Below are positions 8,965 to 17,934 of a DNA stretch of 64,000 nucleotides, piece by piece. The DNA comes from Mycobacterium sp. (lineage in GTDB: Bacteria > Actinomycetota > Actinomycetes > Mycobacteriales > Mycobacteriaceae), in the NCBI GenBank assembly GCA_023264735.1, contig JAHFVD010000042.1:1-64000 (forward strand). Direction: 5' to 3'. The position numbers and the translations under genes were made by a program. Under the pieces are notes generated by a model that was not told the origin of the DNA, ran no database searches, and saw only the letters and a list, made by a program, of their open reading frames with translations. The number at the start of each line of letters is the position of its first letter. Within the stretch, counting starts at the first letter, position 1.

Positions 8965-10449
8965 GTGGACACATCCACACCAGCGCGGCGGGGACTGCGC
9001 ACCATCGCCGGCGCCATCGCCACCAGCGCCGCCCTGCTCCTTTCTGCGTGCACAGGATCGGTGGTCGCCGGGCATGGTGTGTCCCCGATCAACGATCCCA
9101 CGCACGTGGCGGACCTGCCCGCCGCCGATGGGCCCAGTGGCGTCAAAGACGGCGCCCCCGCGGCTACCGGAACCGTACAGAACACTGACCACGGCGACAT
9201 CGACAAGCTGGTGCTGCTCGCGATCAACGACCTTGCCGACTACTGGAAGACGACCTATCCCACAACGGATTTCAAAGGCAAGTTCACCCCGGTGCCCAAC
9301 CTGGCATCCTACGATGCCCGCGATCCCAACAGTCCGCAAATGTGTGGCGAAGACACCTACAAGCTGGTCAACGCGTTCTACTGCCCACCAGATGACCTCA
9401 TGGCCTGGGACCGCGGTGTACTCGTTCCAGCGGGACGGAAGTACTTCGGCGACATCTCGGTTGCAGGGCTGATCGCACACGAGTACGGCCACGCCATTCA
9501 GCGCATGGCCAAGATCGTCAACAAGAAAAGCCCCGTGGTCGTGCGGGAGCAACAAGCCGACTGCTTCGGTGGTGCCTACATCTACAACGTGGCCGCCGGT
9601 AACTCGAAACGGTTCCAGGTCAGCACCGGTGACGGGCTCAATCATGTTCTGGCAGGTCTAATCACACTCAGAGACCCCTCCTACGGTCCAGATGACGAAG
9701 AACTCTTGGAGGAGGGCCACGGCACCGCATTGGACCGGGTCAGCGCCTTCCAAATTGGTTTCACCCAGGGGCCGGCAGCCTGCGGCAAGATTGATATGCG
9801 TGATGTTGAGCGCCGCCGCGAGGGTCTGCCGATGGAGCTCGACAATGAACCCAACCGCGACAACGAGCGCCGCGGAACGGACGTCCCGCTCGATCAGGGT
9901 GTGTTCACCGTGCTGGTAGACACCCTCGACGCCGTGTTCGAGCCCAAGAATCCGCCGAAGGTCAGCTTCGAGGCCGCCAATTGCGCTGATGCCAAAGGCA
10001 CTTCCCCGGCCTCCTACTGCCCCGCCACCAACACCATTGTCCTAGATCTTCCCGAGCTGCAGAAGCTGGGCAAGCCCGCTGACGAACTCAAGCAGAAGTT
10101 GCTACTGCAGGGCGACAACACCGCGCTCTCAATTGTGGTGTCGCGGTACATGCTCGCGCTGCAGCACGAGAAAGGCGTATCGCTCACCGGTGGCCCAGCA
10201 GCCTTGCGCACCGCCTGCCTCACGGCAGTCGCCGAGCGGAACATGGTCAAACCGGTGAAGACGCCCAGCGGGCAGAACCTCACCCTGGCCGCTGGCGACC
10301 TCGACAAGGCTGTCGCGGGCCTGCTCACCAACGGTATCGTCGCGACCGACGTCAATGGTGACGGTGTCATAGCCGGGTTCACTCGTATCGCCGCCTTCCG
10401 CGCCGGCCTCATCGGCGATCACGACAACTGCTACGACCGCTTCGCCTGA
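8965..10449 (+). CDS. Neutral zinc metallopeptidase-like lipoprotein
   Basis: A signal peptide with lipobox LLLSAC anchors the protein outside the membrane. The HEYGH zinc motif lies at about residues 172-176, followed about 20 residues later by EQQADCFGG, the third-ligand pattern of the YpfJ-type neutral zinc metallopeptidase family. The catalytic region covers roughly residues 75-300. The C-terminal 180 residues are a further helical domain often seen in the mycobacterial members. Start is GTG after a GGGGG stretch. It stands alone between a terminator and the DUF4926 remnant. Substrate unknown; envelope protein turnover is only a guess. Confidence 0.82.
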   Translation: MDTSTPARRGLRTIAGAIATSAALLLSACTGSVVAGHGVSPINDPTHVADLPAADGPSGVKDGAPAATGTVQNTDHGDIDKLVLLAINDLADYWKTTYPTTDFKGKFTPVPNLASYDARDPNSPQMCGEDTYKLVNAFYCPPDDLMAWDRGVLVPAGRKYFGDISVAGLIAHEYGHAIQRMAKIVNKKSPVVVREQQADCFGGAYIYNVAAGNSKRFQVSTGDGLNHVLAGLITLRDPSYGPDDEELLEEGHGTALDRVSAFQIGFTQGPAACGKIDMRDVERRREGLPMELDNEPNRDNERRGTDVPLDQGVFTVLVDTLDAVFEPKNPPKVSFEAANCADAKGTSPASYCPATNTIVLDLPELQKLGKPADELKQKLLLQGDNTALSIVVSRYMLALQHEKGVSLTGGPAALRTACLTAVAERNMVKPVKTPSGQNLTLAAGDLDKAVAGLLTNGIVATDVNGDGVIAGFTRIAAFRAGLIGDHDNCYDRFA

Positions 10450-10497
10450 CCGAACGGCCGTGCCAGCCGGCCGAGCTCCGTTGAAACAGGGGTGCCG

Positions 10498-10730
10498 ATG
10501 AAAGCTCGCGTTTACGACGATGTGGTGCTCACCGTCGATGTCCCCGGCAGTTTCGGGGACAGGATCATCCCCAAGGGCACGCGTGGTTGGTCATCGAGGC
10601 CTGTGACCAACCAGCAGAGCGATACGCCGTCATCGTGAACATCCCTGACGACAGATCATTGTCGGGATCGCGCCGCGACACCGTGATCCTGTGCCCCGAT
10701 CAGTTCGACGTCGCGCCATTAGCAGGCTGA
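10498..10730 (+). pseudogene. Frameshifted DUF4926-like gene
   Basis: The ATG opens MKARVYDDVVLTVDVPG, the usual start of DUF4926 domains. The frame then closes at 46 codons. Adding one base after the CGTGG at about 10585 restores PKGTRGLVIEACDQ... and a sensible 77-residue ending near 10730. Family members are small beta-rich proteins of unknown role, often beside toxin-antitoxin-like genes. Either a recent one-base deletion or a sequencing error explains it. Confidence 0.55.
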
Positions 10731-10747
10731 ACTCCTCCTCGGCCGGT

Positions 10748-11947
10748 TCAGCGGTAGCCCGCGCCGAAGTCGACCGCCAGCGCCGCGGCCAGCTCCGCGA
10801 TCCGGCGCCGGTACGTCGCCCCGAGCTGGTCGAAGGCGATACCGGTCCCTGCGGCGATGTGCTTGTCCCACGGCAGATCGATGACCCTTCCGGGCAAAAT
10901 ATGCCTTTCGAACTGGGCCCGCAGATCGTTCAAATCCAAGGTCGGCCGGCCCGGCGTGACGTGGTTGATCACGACACAGGCCCGGTGAGCGAGGTCCTGG
11001 TATCCGTTGAGCCGCAACCAATCCAGCGTGGTTGCCGCTTGACGGGCCCCGTCGACCGATGCGGTGGCGACGACCACGACATCCGAGACGGTGGACAGAA
11101 CGCCCAGGGACGCCGAGTGAAACAGACCTAGGCCGCAGTCGGCGAGCACCAGGTTGTAATACGCCGCGACGCGCTGGACGATGCCCGTCCAGTCGTCGGC
11201 GCTGAAATCACGCTTGGCGACGCTGTATTGGTCCGATGCGATGACTTCGAGGTTGGCGTCGGTCGTGCGCGTGTAGGCGCGCAGTGCGTTGGAACTGTTA
11301 ATATTGTTGTCCGCCAACAGGTCTGCCACACTCACCTCGGATTGCAGCCCGGCCCGGTCGGCCAGGTTGCCGCAGTCCGGATCAGCATCCACGGCAAGGA
11401 CACGGTCGCCGCGCACCTGAGCCAAAAGCGATCCGAGGGCCACCGTGACGGCGGTCTTGCCGGCGCCGCCTTTGAGCCCGATCACGCCGATCTGATATGA
11501 GCCGACGACGTTGCGGCGGATGGCGGTGAACAGGTCGCGCTCATAGATTTCGTCGCGGGATGGACCGAGGTTGATGCGGGTCGTGGCATACACGGCGCGG
11601 CGCCAGCCCCGGCGTGGCAGCGTCCTGGCGGCGCCCCGGGCCGCGACCGTCGACAGCGATTCGGCCGCGGTGGGCAGGCCGAGCTCGGCGGCCGCCTCGG
11701 GAGCCATCTGCAGACCGGGCAGCACCTGATCCTGCCCATAGAAGGGGTTGCTGGCAGGCTCCGGGTAGCCGGGGCCTGCAGGCCCGGACGGGTGTACCGG
11801 CACCGGTGGGAGCTGAGGGAACACCTGTGTCTGCTGCAGCTCTTCGGCGGGCCCGCCAACAGTGGCCGGCACCCGTCCATGGGTTTCAATCGGGTCAATG
11901 CCGGCAGGATTTTCGCCGTAATACTGCTGCTCAAATTGGTTATTCAT
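10748..11947 (-). CDS. EspI/MinD-like ATPase linked to type VII secretion
   Basis: About 120 residues of Pro/Gln-rich sequence precede a deviant Walker A box KGGAGKT at about residues 159-165, preceded by the RRNVVGSYQIGVIGLKGG segment typical of EspI and its relatives. The remainder is a ParA/MinD-type P-loop ATPase fold (VLAVDADPDCGNLADR, VLADCGLGL). In ESX-1, EspI modulates secretion in response to ATP level; the same role here is inference. The ATG at 11947 has GAGAGG upstream and begins MNNQFEQQYYG; the frame extends 11 codons further without support. A seven-base inverted repeat lies in its leader. Confidence 0.85.
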   Translation of the reverse strand: MNNQFEQQYYGENPAGIDPIETHGRVPATVGGPAEELQQTQVFPQLPPVPVHPSGPAGPGYPEPASNPFYGQDQVLPGLQMAPEAAAELGLPTAAESLSTVAARGAARTLPRRGWRRAVYATTRINLGPSRDEIYERDLFTAIRRNVVGSYQIGVIGLKGGAGKTAVTVALGSLLAQVRGDRVLAVDADPDCGNLADRAGLQSEVSVADLLADNNINSSNALRAYTRTTDANLEVIASDQYSVAKRDFSADDWTGIVQRVAAYYNLVLADCGLGLFHSASLGVLSTVSDVVVVATASVDGARQAATTLDWLRLNGYQDLAHRACVVINHVTPGRPTLDLNDLRAQFERHILPGRVIDLPWDKHIAAGTGIAFDQLGATYRRRIAELAAALAVDFGAGYR

Positions 11948-12321
11948 GAAATACCTCTCAACGTGTGCATCCCCGTGCACACCAAAATGTTTCGCATTGA
12001 CCCTACGTCGGGACGCTTGCTACCGCCCTGGGACGATTCGTCGATCGAAGGTCGACGACGAGCGGATCGTTAGCTGGGAGCCTGGCGACCGCGGAACTGT
12101 GGAACAGCAAGTTCGCGAATTGGGGTCGGGGGGATGACGTCGATGGCGGCGCTGCTGCTGTCGTTGGCGGGCCTGGCGCTCCTGGATTCGGTCACGTGTT
12201 GACCATTGGGGTTCGCCTTTTGTTTCTGGTGTCGTGATGGTCGCTGATGCGCCTGTCCCCGTGCGCCGATGGTGGTGGCGCTGGCGCCGGTGACGCCCGG
12301 TCGTTCGTACGGTGTACTTCC
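11948..12321. other. Gene-free 374-base interval
   Basis: Contains the leader of the EspI-like gene, including the perfect inverted repeat GTGTGCA-TCCCCG-TGCACAC at 11963-11982. That repeat may be an operator or an mRNA hairpin about 15 bases before the start codon. The remainder holds no credible reading frame. Confidence 0.5.
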
Positions 12322-12978
12322 CTAGGCGCACACCGACATTCGGATTGCCAGTCCGTTGTACATGGCCTCTACGCACGTGAGCAGGGCACGCGCTTCACCG
12401 ATGTTCTCGTCGACGGCCAATGCGGCGAACTCGACACGCAGCTCCCCTAGGCGCTGCAGCAGCTGCAGCATCGTGCGGGCGGCGCGCGAATGCCCCGGCG
12501 GCGGCACGACCATCACATCCTTGATCACTTCCTGCAGTTGCGCGGCAGCCCGCTCGTAGCGGGTCAAGTCGGGCTCCCCTGCCTGCGTTGTCATCTCGGC
12601 CGGAGGATCGGCCGCCGGGGGGCTGGCCGCCGCGGGGGCGGTGATGTCCTCGGCGTGGACATAGCGGAATGTGATGGCGATGCCTTTGGGGTTGGCCAGG
12701 TGCACAGTCATCCCATCGACGATGGGTGTGGAGTGCCGGACCCGGACGCCGTCGACGTAGATACCGTTGCGGCTCTCGTAGTCGACCAGGCACCACTGTT
12801 TTTTACCCGGCATCAGACGGGCATGCACCCGAGATACCGCGAAGTGCTCGACGGACAGATCCGTTGGTGGCCGGTCGCGGCCGATGATGAACGAGCCATC
12901 GGCCGCATGACGGATCGACGTGCGGCCGGAGCAGGTCACTAGCAGGTCGGGTCCGCCCGTGGCCGCACTGTCCCCCAT
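12322..12978 (-). CDS. FHA domain protein
   Basis: An N-terminal FHA domain (about residues 10-105) has the phosphothreonine-binding residues in place: GR at 33-34, S49, H52 and N71-G72. A Pro/Ala linker follows and then a helical C-terminal domain of about 90 residues. It is cytoplasmic, with no membrane segment. FHA domains bind threonine-phosphorylated partners, here most likely the kinase at 22946-25012 or its targets (inferred). The ATG at 12978 has a GGGGGG binding site; the longer frame to 13041 lacks one. It is divergent from the PknH-like sensor gene at 13304 and has a GCTATGGTT-type promoter element upstream. Confidence 0.85.
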   Translation of the reverse strand: MGDSAATGGPDLLVTCSGRTSIRHAADGSFIIGRDRPPTDLSVEHFAVSRVHARLMPGKKQWCLVDYESRNGIYVDGVRVRHSTPIVDGMTVHLANPKGIAITFRYVHAEDITAPAAASPPAADPPAEMTTQAGEPDLTRYERAAAQLQEVIKDVMVVPPPGHSRAARTMLQLLQRLGELRVEFAALAVDENIGEARALLTCVEAMYNGLAIRMSVCA

Positions 12979-13055
12979 GGTCAGGCCCCCCTTTTCGTGT
13001 AGCGGTTCGTTGCCGCGAACGCTTGATGCGCCGCCCAGCAACCAGGTGCCTCAGA

Positions 13056-13071
13056 TAAACCATAGCGTTAC
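13056..13071 (-). promoter_or_regulatory. GCTATGGTTTA element before the FHA gene
   Basis: Read on the minus strand this is GTAACGCTATGGTTTA, with TATGGT as a possible -10 box. It lies about 80 bases before the FHA start at 12978 and matches the elements at 4007, 13241, 13266 and 32522. Confidence 0.45.
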
Positions 13072-13240
13072 ATCGGAAATTAGGCCAGCAATCGCCGCCA
13101 TACTGCGGCATATCGCTATCGCTGGCCGTCCTCCCGACCGGCAATCGTCCCGCCATCCACCCACTTCACGTCACATAAGCACAGGTGGGGAGATATTTCA
13201 GGTGATGGTGTACGACCGGACCGACACTTCACTTGCATCC

Positions 13241-13280
13241 GTAGCAATGCTACGGTTAGAGTGTGGCAACGCTACGGTTA
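13241..13280 (+). promoter_or_regulatory. Tandem GCTACGGTTA elements with GTAGC-N3-GCTAC palindrome
   Basis: GTAGCAATGCTACGGTTA (13241-13258) and GCAACGCTACGGTTA (13266-13280) are two tandem copies spaced 25 bases apart. The first contains the palindrome GTAGC-AAT-GCTAC. Each has TACGGT as a possible -10 box. The second would place a transcript start close to 13285, about 20 bases before the ATG at 13304. Confidence 0.55.
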
Positions 13281-13303
13281 CTACTTCCGAGAGAGGCCAC
13301 CAC

Positions 13304-14098
13304 ATGACCACCACTGCCAAGACCATCCGGACCATCAATCGCACCCCGGCCAACGGCCGTGGCACCGTGGTCCGCCTCGCCACCGCCGCCGTGTTGGCCA
13401 GCATGGCCGTCGCGGCCGCCGGTGGTACCGCCGCCGCCGCTCCGTCCACCCCGCTGCCGACCTTCACCGGCTACGGCAACGGGACCAGCGACACCACCAC
13501 CGGCGACCGCAACACCAACGGCGGCGGCACCACCGATTCACCGCTGCTGTCGCCTAAGCAGGTCGCCGCAGCACTCGGAGCCGGCACCTTCAAAGAGGAC
13601 TGGTCGTCGACCAAGCTTCGTGACAACCACGCCGACGTCTCGCCGTCGTCGTGCATCGCCACCTTCGCGCCGGCCATGGCCGAGGCGTATGGCGCCGCCC
13701 CCGAGGCCGTGGCCCAGAACATCCTTGTGGACACCGGCAACGACGACGTCCGCATCACCCAGGCGGTCGTGGTCTTGGCCAGCAAGTCCGATGTCGCTGC
13801 CCAGATGAAAGCCACTGTCAAGCAGTTCAAGGCGTGCGCGGGCACCACCATCGCGTTCCGTGAAGAAGGGTCCAGCGCGCTCAAGATGACCAACGGCGAC
13901 CCCGAGATCAACGACGACAAGACGGTGCTGTCGCTCTTGCAGCATGACACCAAGGGCCCGCAGACCTGCGAGCGTGCGGTGGCCGGCTACCGCAACGCGA
14001 TCATCGACGTCTTGGTCTGCGGCTCCGGATCGACCCACGGGCAGGGCGTCGCCGTGGCCCAGGCGCTCTCCGACCACGTCGCAAGCCAGAAGGCCTAA
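13304..14098 (+). CDS. Secreted PknH-type sensor-domain protein
   Basis: A Sec signal peptide (about residues 20-46, ending AAAAP) is followed by a 200-residue domain similar to the extracellular sensor domain of the kinase PknH: LSPKQVAAALGAGTF at the start, CIATFAP, an FKACAGTTIAF strand pair, and CERAVAGYRNAIIDVLVCG near the end with paired cysteines. No kinase, lipobox or C-terminal anchor is present, so it should be secreted or periplasmic. The ATG has GAGAGAGG upstream; the frame opens earlier but that part lies across the promoter. Related domains occur at the end of the FHA-ABC protein and in 14193-15266 and 17935-18654. Ligand unknown. Confidence 0.82.
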   Translation: MTTTAKTIRTINRTPANGRGTVVRLATAAVLASMAVAAAGGTAAAAPSTPLPTFTGYGNGTSDTTTGDRNTNGGGTTDSPLLSPKQVAAALGAGTFKEDWSSTKLRDNHADVSPSSCIATFAPAMAEAYGAAPEAVAQNILVDTGNDDVRITQAVVVLASKSDVAAQMKATVKQFKACAGTTIAFREEGSSALKMTNGDPEINDDKTVLSLLQHDTKGPQTCERAVAGYRNAIIDVLVCGSGSTHGQGVAVAQALSDHVASQKA

Positions 14099-14112
14099 GG
14101 CCAAGCCCGGCT

Positions 14113-14143
14113 CCCCCCGTCGGTGATCACACCCGGCGGGGGG
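14113..14143 (+). terminator. GC-rich hairpin after the sensor gene
   Basis: CCCCCCG (14113-14119) and CGGGGGG (14137-14143) form an extended stem that continues inwards with one mismatch and a bulge. It lies 15 bases after the stop at 14098. Confidence 0.65.
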
Positions 14144-14192
14144 ACGCACAATCCTGCATCAAATCTCGACCGACGTAAGGCAAGCTAAGCCC

Positions 14193-15266
14193 ATGAGCTA
14201 CGACCGCAACAGCGACGCAGAAGAAACGTCCGCGTGGCCCGGCAGTCAGCCGCCGTTGCCGACTGCGGCACCACCGACCGTCCCGCAAACCGGCGTCCAG
14301 CCACCGGCCTGGCAGCAACCCGTCCCGCAGAGCAGCACCTCGGGATGGGTACCGCCCACTGCGCCCGGGACACCGCCCGGCGCTCCGTTCACCGGCTACG
14401 GCCAGCCCCAGAGCCCCCCGCCGTCCACACCATCCGGCGGCTCCAAGAAGGGCATTCTGGCCGCCGTAGCGGTGGTTGTCGTCCTGGCGGTCGGCGGTAC
14501 CGCCTTCTACTTTCGGACACCTATCTCGGAAAAGCTGCTTGGGCAGTCCTCGACCACGAGCTCGGCCGCCCCCAGCTCCGCCGCACCGAGCTCGACGCCG
14601 CCGAGCACCACCGGCACACCTGCTCCCAGCCCGGCGACACCGGCACCCGGCGCCGCAGCCACCCCCGCACCCAGCGCCCCGCCGAAAGCCGCCGCGACCG
14701 TAGACCCCGCCGACCTGCAGTCCTATCTGGCTACAGCGGACACGCTCTCGACGCGATTCGGTGGCGCCGACATGCAGCCCGTGGGCTTGGGCAAACAGCC
14801 CGAGAGTGATATCGATGTCAGCCCGTTCAAATGCTCGGGCGCCGCCGTCCCCGGCATCTCCCAGGCATGGAGTGGCAGCGGGTTCACCGGCTTCGTGCTA
14901 CAGGTCGTCAACGACAGTGCCAACGCACACAAATTCGTGCAGACGCTGGGCACATTCCGCACTCCAGAGGCCGCCAAGGCCTTCGTCGACAGCCAACTCC
15001 GCCAGTGGCAAGACTGCGCCAACACCGCTCTCACCATCACCGCCGCCGGCAAGAATGACCACGCCACCTTGGGCGCCGTGGCCACCACCGACGGGGTGAA
15101 CACCATCGTGCTCACCCCGCCCACCCCGGGGTCGCGCCAGTGCGAACGCGCGATGACCTCAAGCAGCAACGTCGTGATCGATGTGCGGGCCTGCGCCGTC
15201 AACATCGGCACCACCGGATCGGCCATCGCCCGCGACATCAGCCAGAAAATCGCGGGGCCACGCTAG
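14193..15266 (+). CDS. Membrane-anchored PknH-type sensor protein without kinase
   Basis: A Pro-rich cytoplasmic region (1-85), one transmembrane helix (about 88-108), a Ser/Pro/Thr-rich stalk (about 120-170) and an extracytoplasmic domain (about 170-357) similar to the PknH sensor domain. The C-terminal CERAMTSSSNVVIDVRAC pattern is shared with the gene at 13304. The layout is that of a receptor kinase whose kinase has been replaced by a Pro-rich segment, so it may be a co-receptor or decoy (inference). The start codon has no strong binding site. It lies 95 bases after the 13304 gene, separated by a strong hairpin. Confidence 0.82.
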   Translation: MSYDRNSDAEETSAWPGSQPPLPTAAPPTVPQTGVQPPAWQQPVPQSSTSGWVPPTAPGTPPGAPFTGYGQPQSPPPSTPSGGSKKGILAAVAVVVVLAVGGTAFYFRTPISEKLLGQSSTTSSAAPSSAAPSSTPPSTTGTPAPSPATPAPGAAATPAPSAPPKAAATVDPADLQSYLATADTLSTRFGGADMQPVGLGKQPESDIDVSPFKCSGAAVPGISQAWSGSGFTGFVLQVVNDSANAHKFVQTLGTFRTPEAAKAFVDSQLRQWQDCANTALTITAAGKNDHATLGAVATTDGVNTIVLTPPTPGSRQCERAMTSSSNVVIDVRACAVNIGTTGSAIARDISQKIAGPR

Positions 15267-15398
15267 CCAGCCATGCGCACGCGGGCGGCCGCCGGGATAT
15301 GCCACAGTAGGGGCGACACACCGGCGGCCGTTCACGTGCGGCTACCACGCAGGGGGGGACTCGGACCTCGTCCGGGCATGACATGAGGGGACTGTGCG

Positions 15399-16223
15399 AT
15401 GAGCACACCAGAACAGCGCACCGATGGCCCGACACCGGAGCCACCCGTCGAATTCGAATCGACAGGTCTGTGGCCGATCGACGATCCCGAGCAGACCTCC
15501 CACATCCAGCGCCCGCCGGCCACCCCGGTGCCGCCCGCACCCGACGCTGGCTCATCCCCTCATGCCGACCCCGAGCGAACCACCGTGGTACCCCGGGCGA
15601 CGGGCAACTACACCCAGCCCTGGGCAGCCGCGCCGCCGCCGTCCCCAGCGATGCCATCACTTCCTACCCCAGGGCCCGCGGGCTATGCCCCGACCTATAA
15701 CCCCGCCACCGGCGGTTACCACCAGCACGACGGTGGCTCCCCTCAGGCGACATACCAACCGCCCGGATATCCGCCAAGCTCGAGCGGCTACCCCGCCGGC
15801 CCCGGCACGCCGCCGCAGCAGGCGTCACCCACCGAAACCGCCACCGACCAATACAGCTTCACCCCGATCACCACGAGCGGCACTGGCCGCAGCCGCCCCG
15901 CCCTGCTGATCGGCGGCGCCGCAGTGGCACTGATCGCCATCGCCGCGGTCTGCGTCACCGGTTTCTGGAAGCCAGGCTTTTTCCTGACCCGGCAGCTCAA
16001 CATCTCCAAGGTTCAAGAAGGCGTCCAGCACATCCTGACCGACCCCCAGGCCGGCTACGGCATCACCGGTGTGAGCGGATTGTCGTGCAACCAAGGGCAA
16101 AACCCGTCAGCCAACCCCGGGGACAAGTTCACCTGCGACATGCTGATCAACGGCGCCAAGCGCAAAGTGGAAGTCAGCGTCGTGGATGACCACGGCACTT
16201 ACCAGGTCGGCAAAGTCACCTAA
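15399..16223 (+). CDS. DUF4333 membrane protein
   Basis: A long Pro/Thr-rich cytoplasmic segment (about 165 residues), one transmembrane helix (about 166-187) and a C-terminal DUF4333 domain of about 80 residues with its usual two cysteines (SGLSC and KFTC) and the KVEVSVVDDHGTYQVGKV ending. DUF4333 domains sit outside the membrane in many mycobacterial proteins, including some kinases and lipoproteins; function unknown. The ATG follows GAGGGGA. It is the third Pro-rich-TM-sensor protein in a row on this strand. Confidence 0.82.
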   Translation: MSTPEQRTDGPTPEPPVEFESTGLWPIDDPEQTSHIQRPPATPVPPAPDAGSSPHADPERTTVVPRATGNYTQPWAAAPPPSPAMPSLPTPGPAGYAPTYNPATGGYHQHDGGSPQATYQPPGYPPSSSGYPAGPGTPPQQASPTETATDQYSFTPITTSGTGRSRPALLIGGAAVALIAIAAVCVTGFWKPGFFLTRQLNISKVQEGVQHILTDPQAGYGITGVSGLSCNQGQNPSANPGDKFTCDMLINGAKRKVEVSVVDDHGTYQVGKVT

Positions 16224-16510
16224 CCCTCGCCGCGATTGGAAACCCGATAAGGTCACAGTACGCCCAATAGCCAACCGCCCCAAGGCTAAAGGCACTGCAC
16301 GAAGGCCTATTGGCAGCACCGCGGCGGCGACGACGGTGTGCAGCGACGATCCCAACGGCCATCGTGACCAGCTCGTAGACATCATGAGCACCAACGCGAC
16401 AAAGAACTGGCTTGCGGCACAGCGAGTTCGGCGCGATAACTAGAGACTACGTATCGGCGAATAACCTCCAGTGTGCCGGAAATCGGCCGCGCGGCAGAAA
16501 GGTCGCTGGG
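16224..16510. other. Gene-free interval before the IS110-family element
   Basis: About 290 bases with no credible gene. CCAATAG near 16263 and CTATTGG near 16306 form a seven-base inverted repeat that could fold after the DUF4333 gene. The homology to the second IS end copy begins at 16511. Confidence 0.4.
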
Positions 16511-16799
16511 GTATGCTCGCGGCGACTCGGAGCGCTGCGTGTGGCTGAAGATGCGTATGCCGTCGCCTTCAGGCCTACGAGGCGACTGGCTTTATCGTGT
16601 ACTGCCCACGCTGCGGCCACGCGGCGTCTCCCGGGACGCGGTGCCGAGTCCGGTCGCTCGCCACTGAGCGGGCACCGGTGCTGGCTCCTGCTGTCTGACT
16701 AGCTTGCTCCCTGTCAGGCCTCGGTCTGATTCACTCCCCGTGGTGTCGACAGCAGGGCGCCAGCCCCCGGTGGTTTTGAACGACACGAATGGGAGCGAC
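16511..16799 (+). ncRNA. Possible IS110 bridge RNA region
   Basis: Position is the main argument: in IS621 and relatives the bridge RNA is made from the non-coding end upstream of the recombinase. The central 210 bases or so are identical to 19362-19651, with differences clustered in the first 55 bases and the last 40. No structure was computed. Confidence 0.3.
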
Positions 16800-17900
16800 G
16801 TGACTGGAACCGAGATCATCCAAGCCGCGCCGTCGGTGGTCGTTGGCGTCGACGCGCACAAGCGCACCCATACCTTGGTGGCTGTCAACCAGCTGGGCCA
16901 AAAGCTGGGCGCGTTGACTGTCGAGGCCACTGACGCCGGGCATCTCAAAGCGCTGCGCTGGGCGCAGACCACGTACGGTCCCGATCCGGCGCTCTGGGCG
17001 ATCGAGGACGTACGCATGGTGTCGGGACGCCTCGAGCGCTTCTTGATCGATGCGGGCCTGATCGTGGTGCGGGTGCCGACGCAGATCATGGCGAAAACCC
17101 GTGCATCTGCCCGCAGTCGCGGTAAGAGCGACCCGATTGACGCCGAGGCCGTCGCGCACGCCGCGCTCCGTTACCCTTCACTGCCCCGGGCCTGTCACGA
17201 ACCGGTCTCCTACGAGCTGAAACTACTGATCGATCACCGCGCCACTTGGATCAAACAACGCACTGCCGCGATCAACCGTCTGCGGTGGCGGGTCCACCAG
17301 CTCGACCCTGAGTACGACTGTGGGCCCAACCTCAAAGCCGATATCCACCGAGAGCGACTCCGCGACTGGCTGATAGAGACCCAGTCGGGTGTGCTGGCAG
17401 AGATCGCCGTCAGCGATGTCGACGAGCTCTCCAGACTGAATCAGTTGATCCGTCCACTGGAACGCAACATCGAGATGCGCGTCGCTGAGGTCGCGCCGAA
17501 TCTGCTTGCAGTGCAAGGCTGCGGGAGCTTCGGCGCCGCGCGGATCATGGCGGAGACAGCGAATGTGACCCGTTTCCGCACCGAAGCCCAGTTCGCCATG
17601 CATGTGGGTGTGGCACCACTTCCCTTTTGGTCATCCAATAACCCTCAGGTCCACGGTGCGCGATACGGCAACCGGCAGCTGAACGCGGCGATCCATGTCA
17701 TCGCCATGAGTCAGCTCCGCGGCGGCGGCGTCGGTCGGCCCTACTACGACAAGCACGTCGAAGCCGGGGACAGCACCAGGGGCGCATTGCGGCGACTCAA
17801 ACGGCGAATAGCGCGAGTGGTGTTCAACGCAATGCGCAAGGACTACGCGCTGAGGGCTGCCGCGGAGACGGACACCGCCCTGGGTGTAGATGTCCGTTGA
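16800..17900 (+). CDS. IS110-family transposase
   Basis: A DEDD-type recombinase of about 366 residues. The N-terminal RuvC-like domain starts VVVGVDAHKRTHT (first Asp), with the Glu in WAIEDVRM and the SRGKSDPIDAEA segment carrying the last acidic residues. The C-terminal Tnp2-like domain includes VQGCGSFGAARIMAE and the catalytic Ser region PQVHGARYGNRQLNAAIH. The start is GTG at 16800 after GGGAGCGAC; the frame reaches back to 16704 but crosses the repeated left end. The reading frame is complete, so the element may still be active. Confidence 0.9.
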   Translation: MTGTEIIQAAPSVVVGVDAHKRTHTLVAVNQLGQKLGALTVEATDAGHLKALRWAQTTYGPDPALWAIEDVRMVSGRLERFLIDAGLIVVRVPTQIMAKTRASARSRGKSDPIDAEAVAHAALRYPSLPRACHEPVSYELKLLIDHRATWIKQRTAAINRLRWRVHQLDPEYDCGPNLKADIHRERLRDWLIETQSGVLAEIAVSDVDELSRLNQLIRPLERNIEMRVAEVAPNLLAVQGCGSFGAARIMAETANVTRFRTEAQFAMHVGVAPLPFWSSNNPQVHGARYGNRQLNAAIHVIAMSQLRGGGVGRPYYDKHVEAGDSTRGALRRLKRRIARVVFNAMRKDYALRAAAETDTALGVDVR

Positions 17901-17907
17901 ACTTGTC

Positions 17908-17926
17908 GTGCCCTGCCCTCGGGCAC
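17908..17926. terminator. Hairpin between transposase and convergent gene
   Basis: GTGCCC (17908-17913) and GGGCAC (17921-17926) form a six-base stem with a seven-base loop. It lies eight bases after the transposase stop and nine before the stop of the opposing gene, so it could be a two-way terminator or part of the IS right end. Confidence 0.45.
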
Positions 17927-17934
17927 CTCGGTTC

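Larger units (their letters stand above)
16511..17930 (+). mobile_element. IS110-family insertion sequence
   Basis: The left boundary is placed where similarity to the second copy at 19362 begins. The right boundary is only approximate, near the hairpin at 17908-17926. A 289-base non-coding left end precedes the transposase gene, as in the IS110 family, whose members lack classic terminal inverted repeats and encode a guide (bridge) RNA in a non-coding end. It lies between two envelope genes without obviously breaking either. Confidence 0.7.

Noticed and set aside
12920..13303. Upstream extension of the secreted sensor gene at 13304
   Set aside because: It crosses the tandem promoter elements and precedes a clear ATG with binding site and signal peptide.
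16560..16710. Frame in the IS left end reading GFIVYCPRCGHAASPGTRC, zinc-ribbon-like
   Set aside because: No start codon in frame and a stop just upstream in both copies; conserved because the whole end is repeated.
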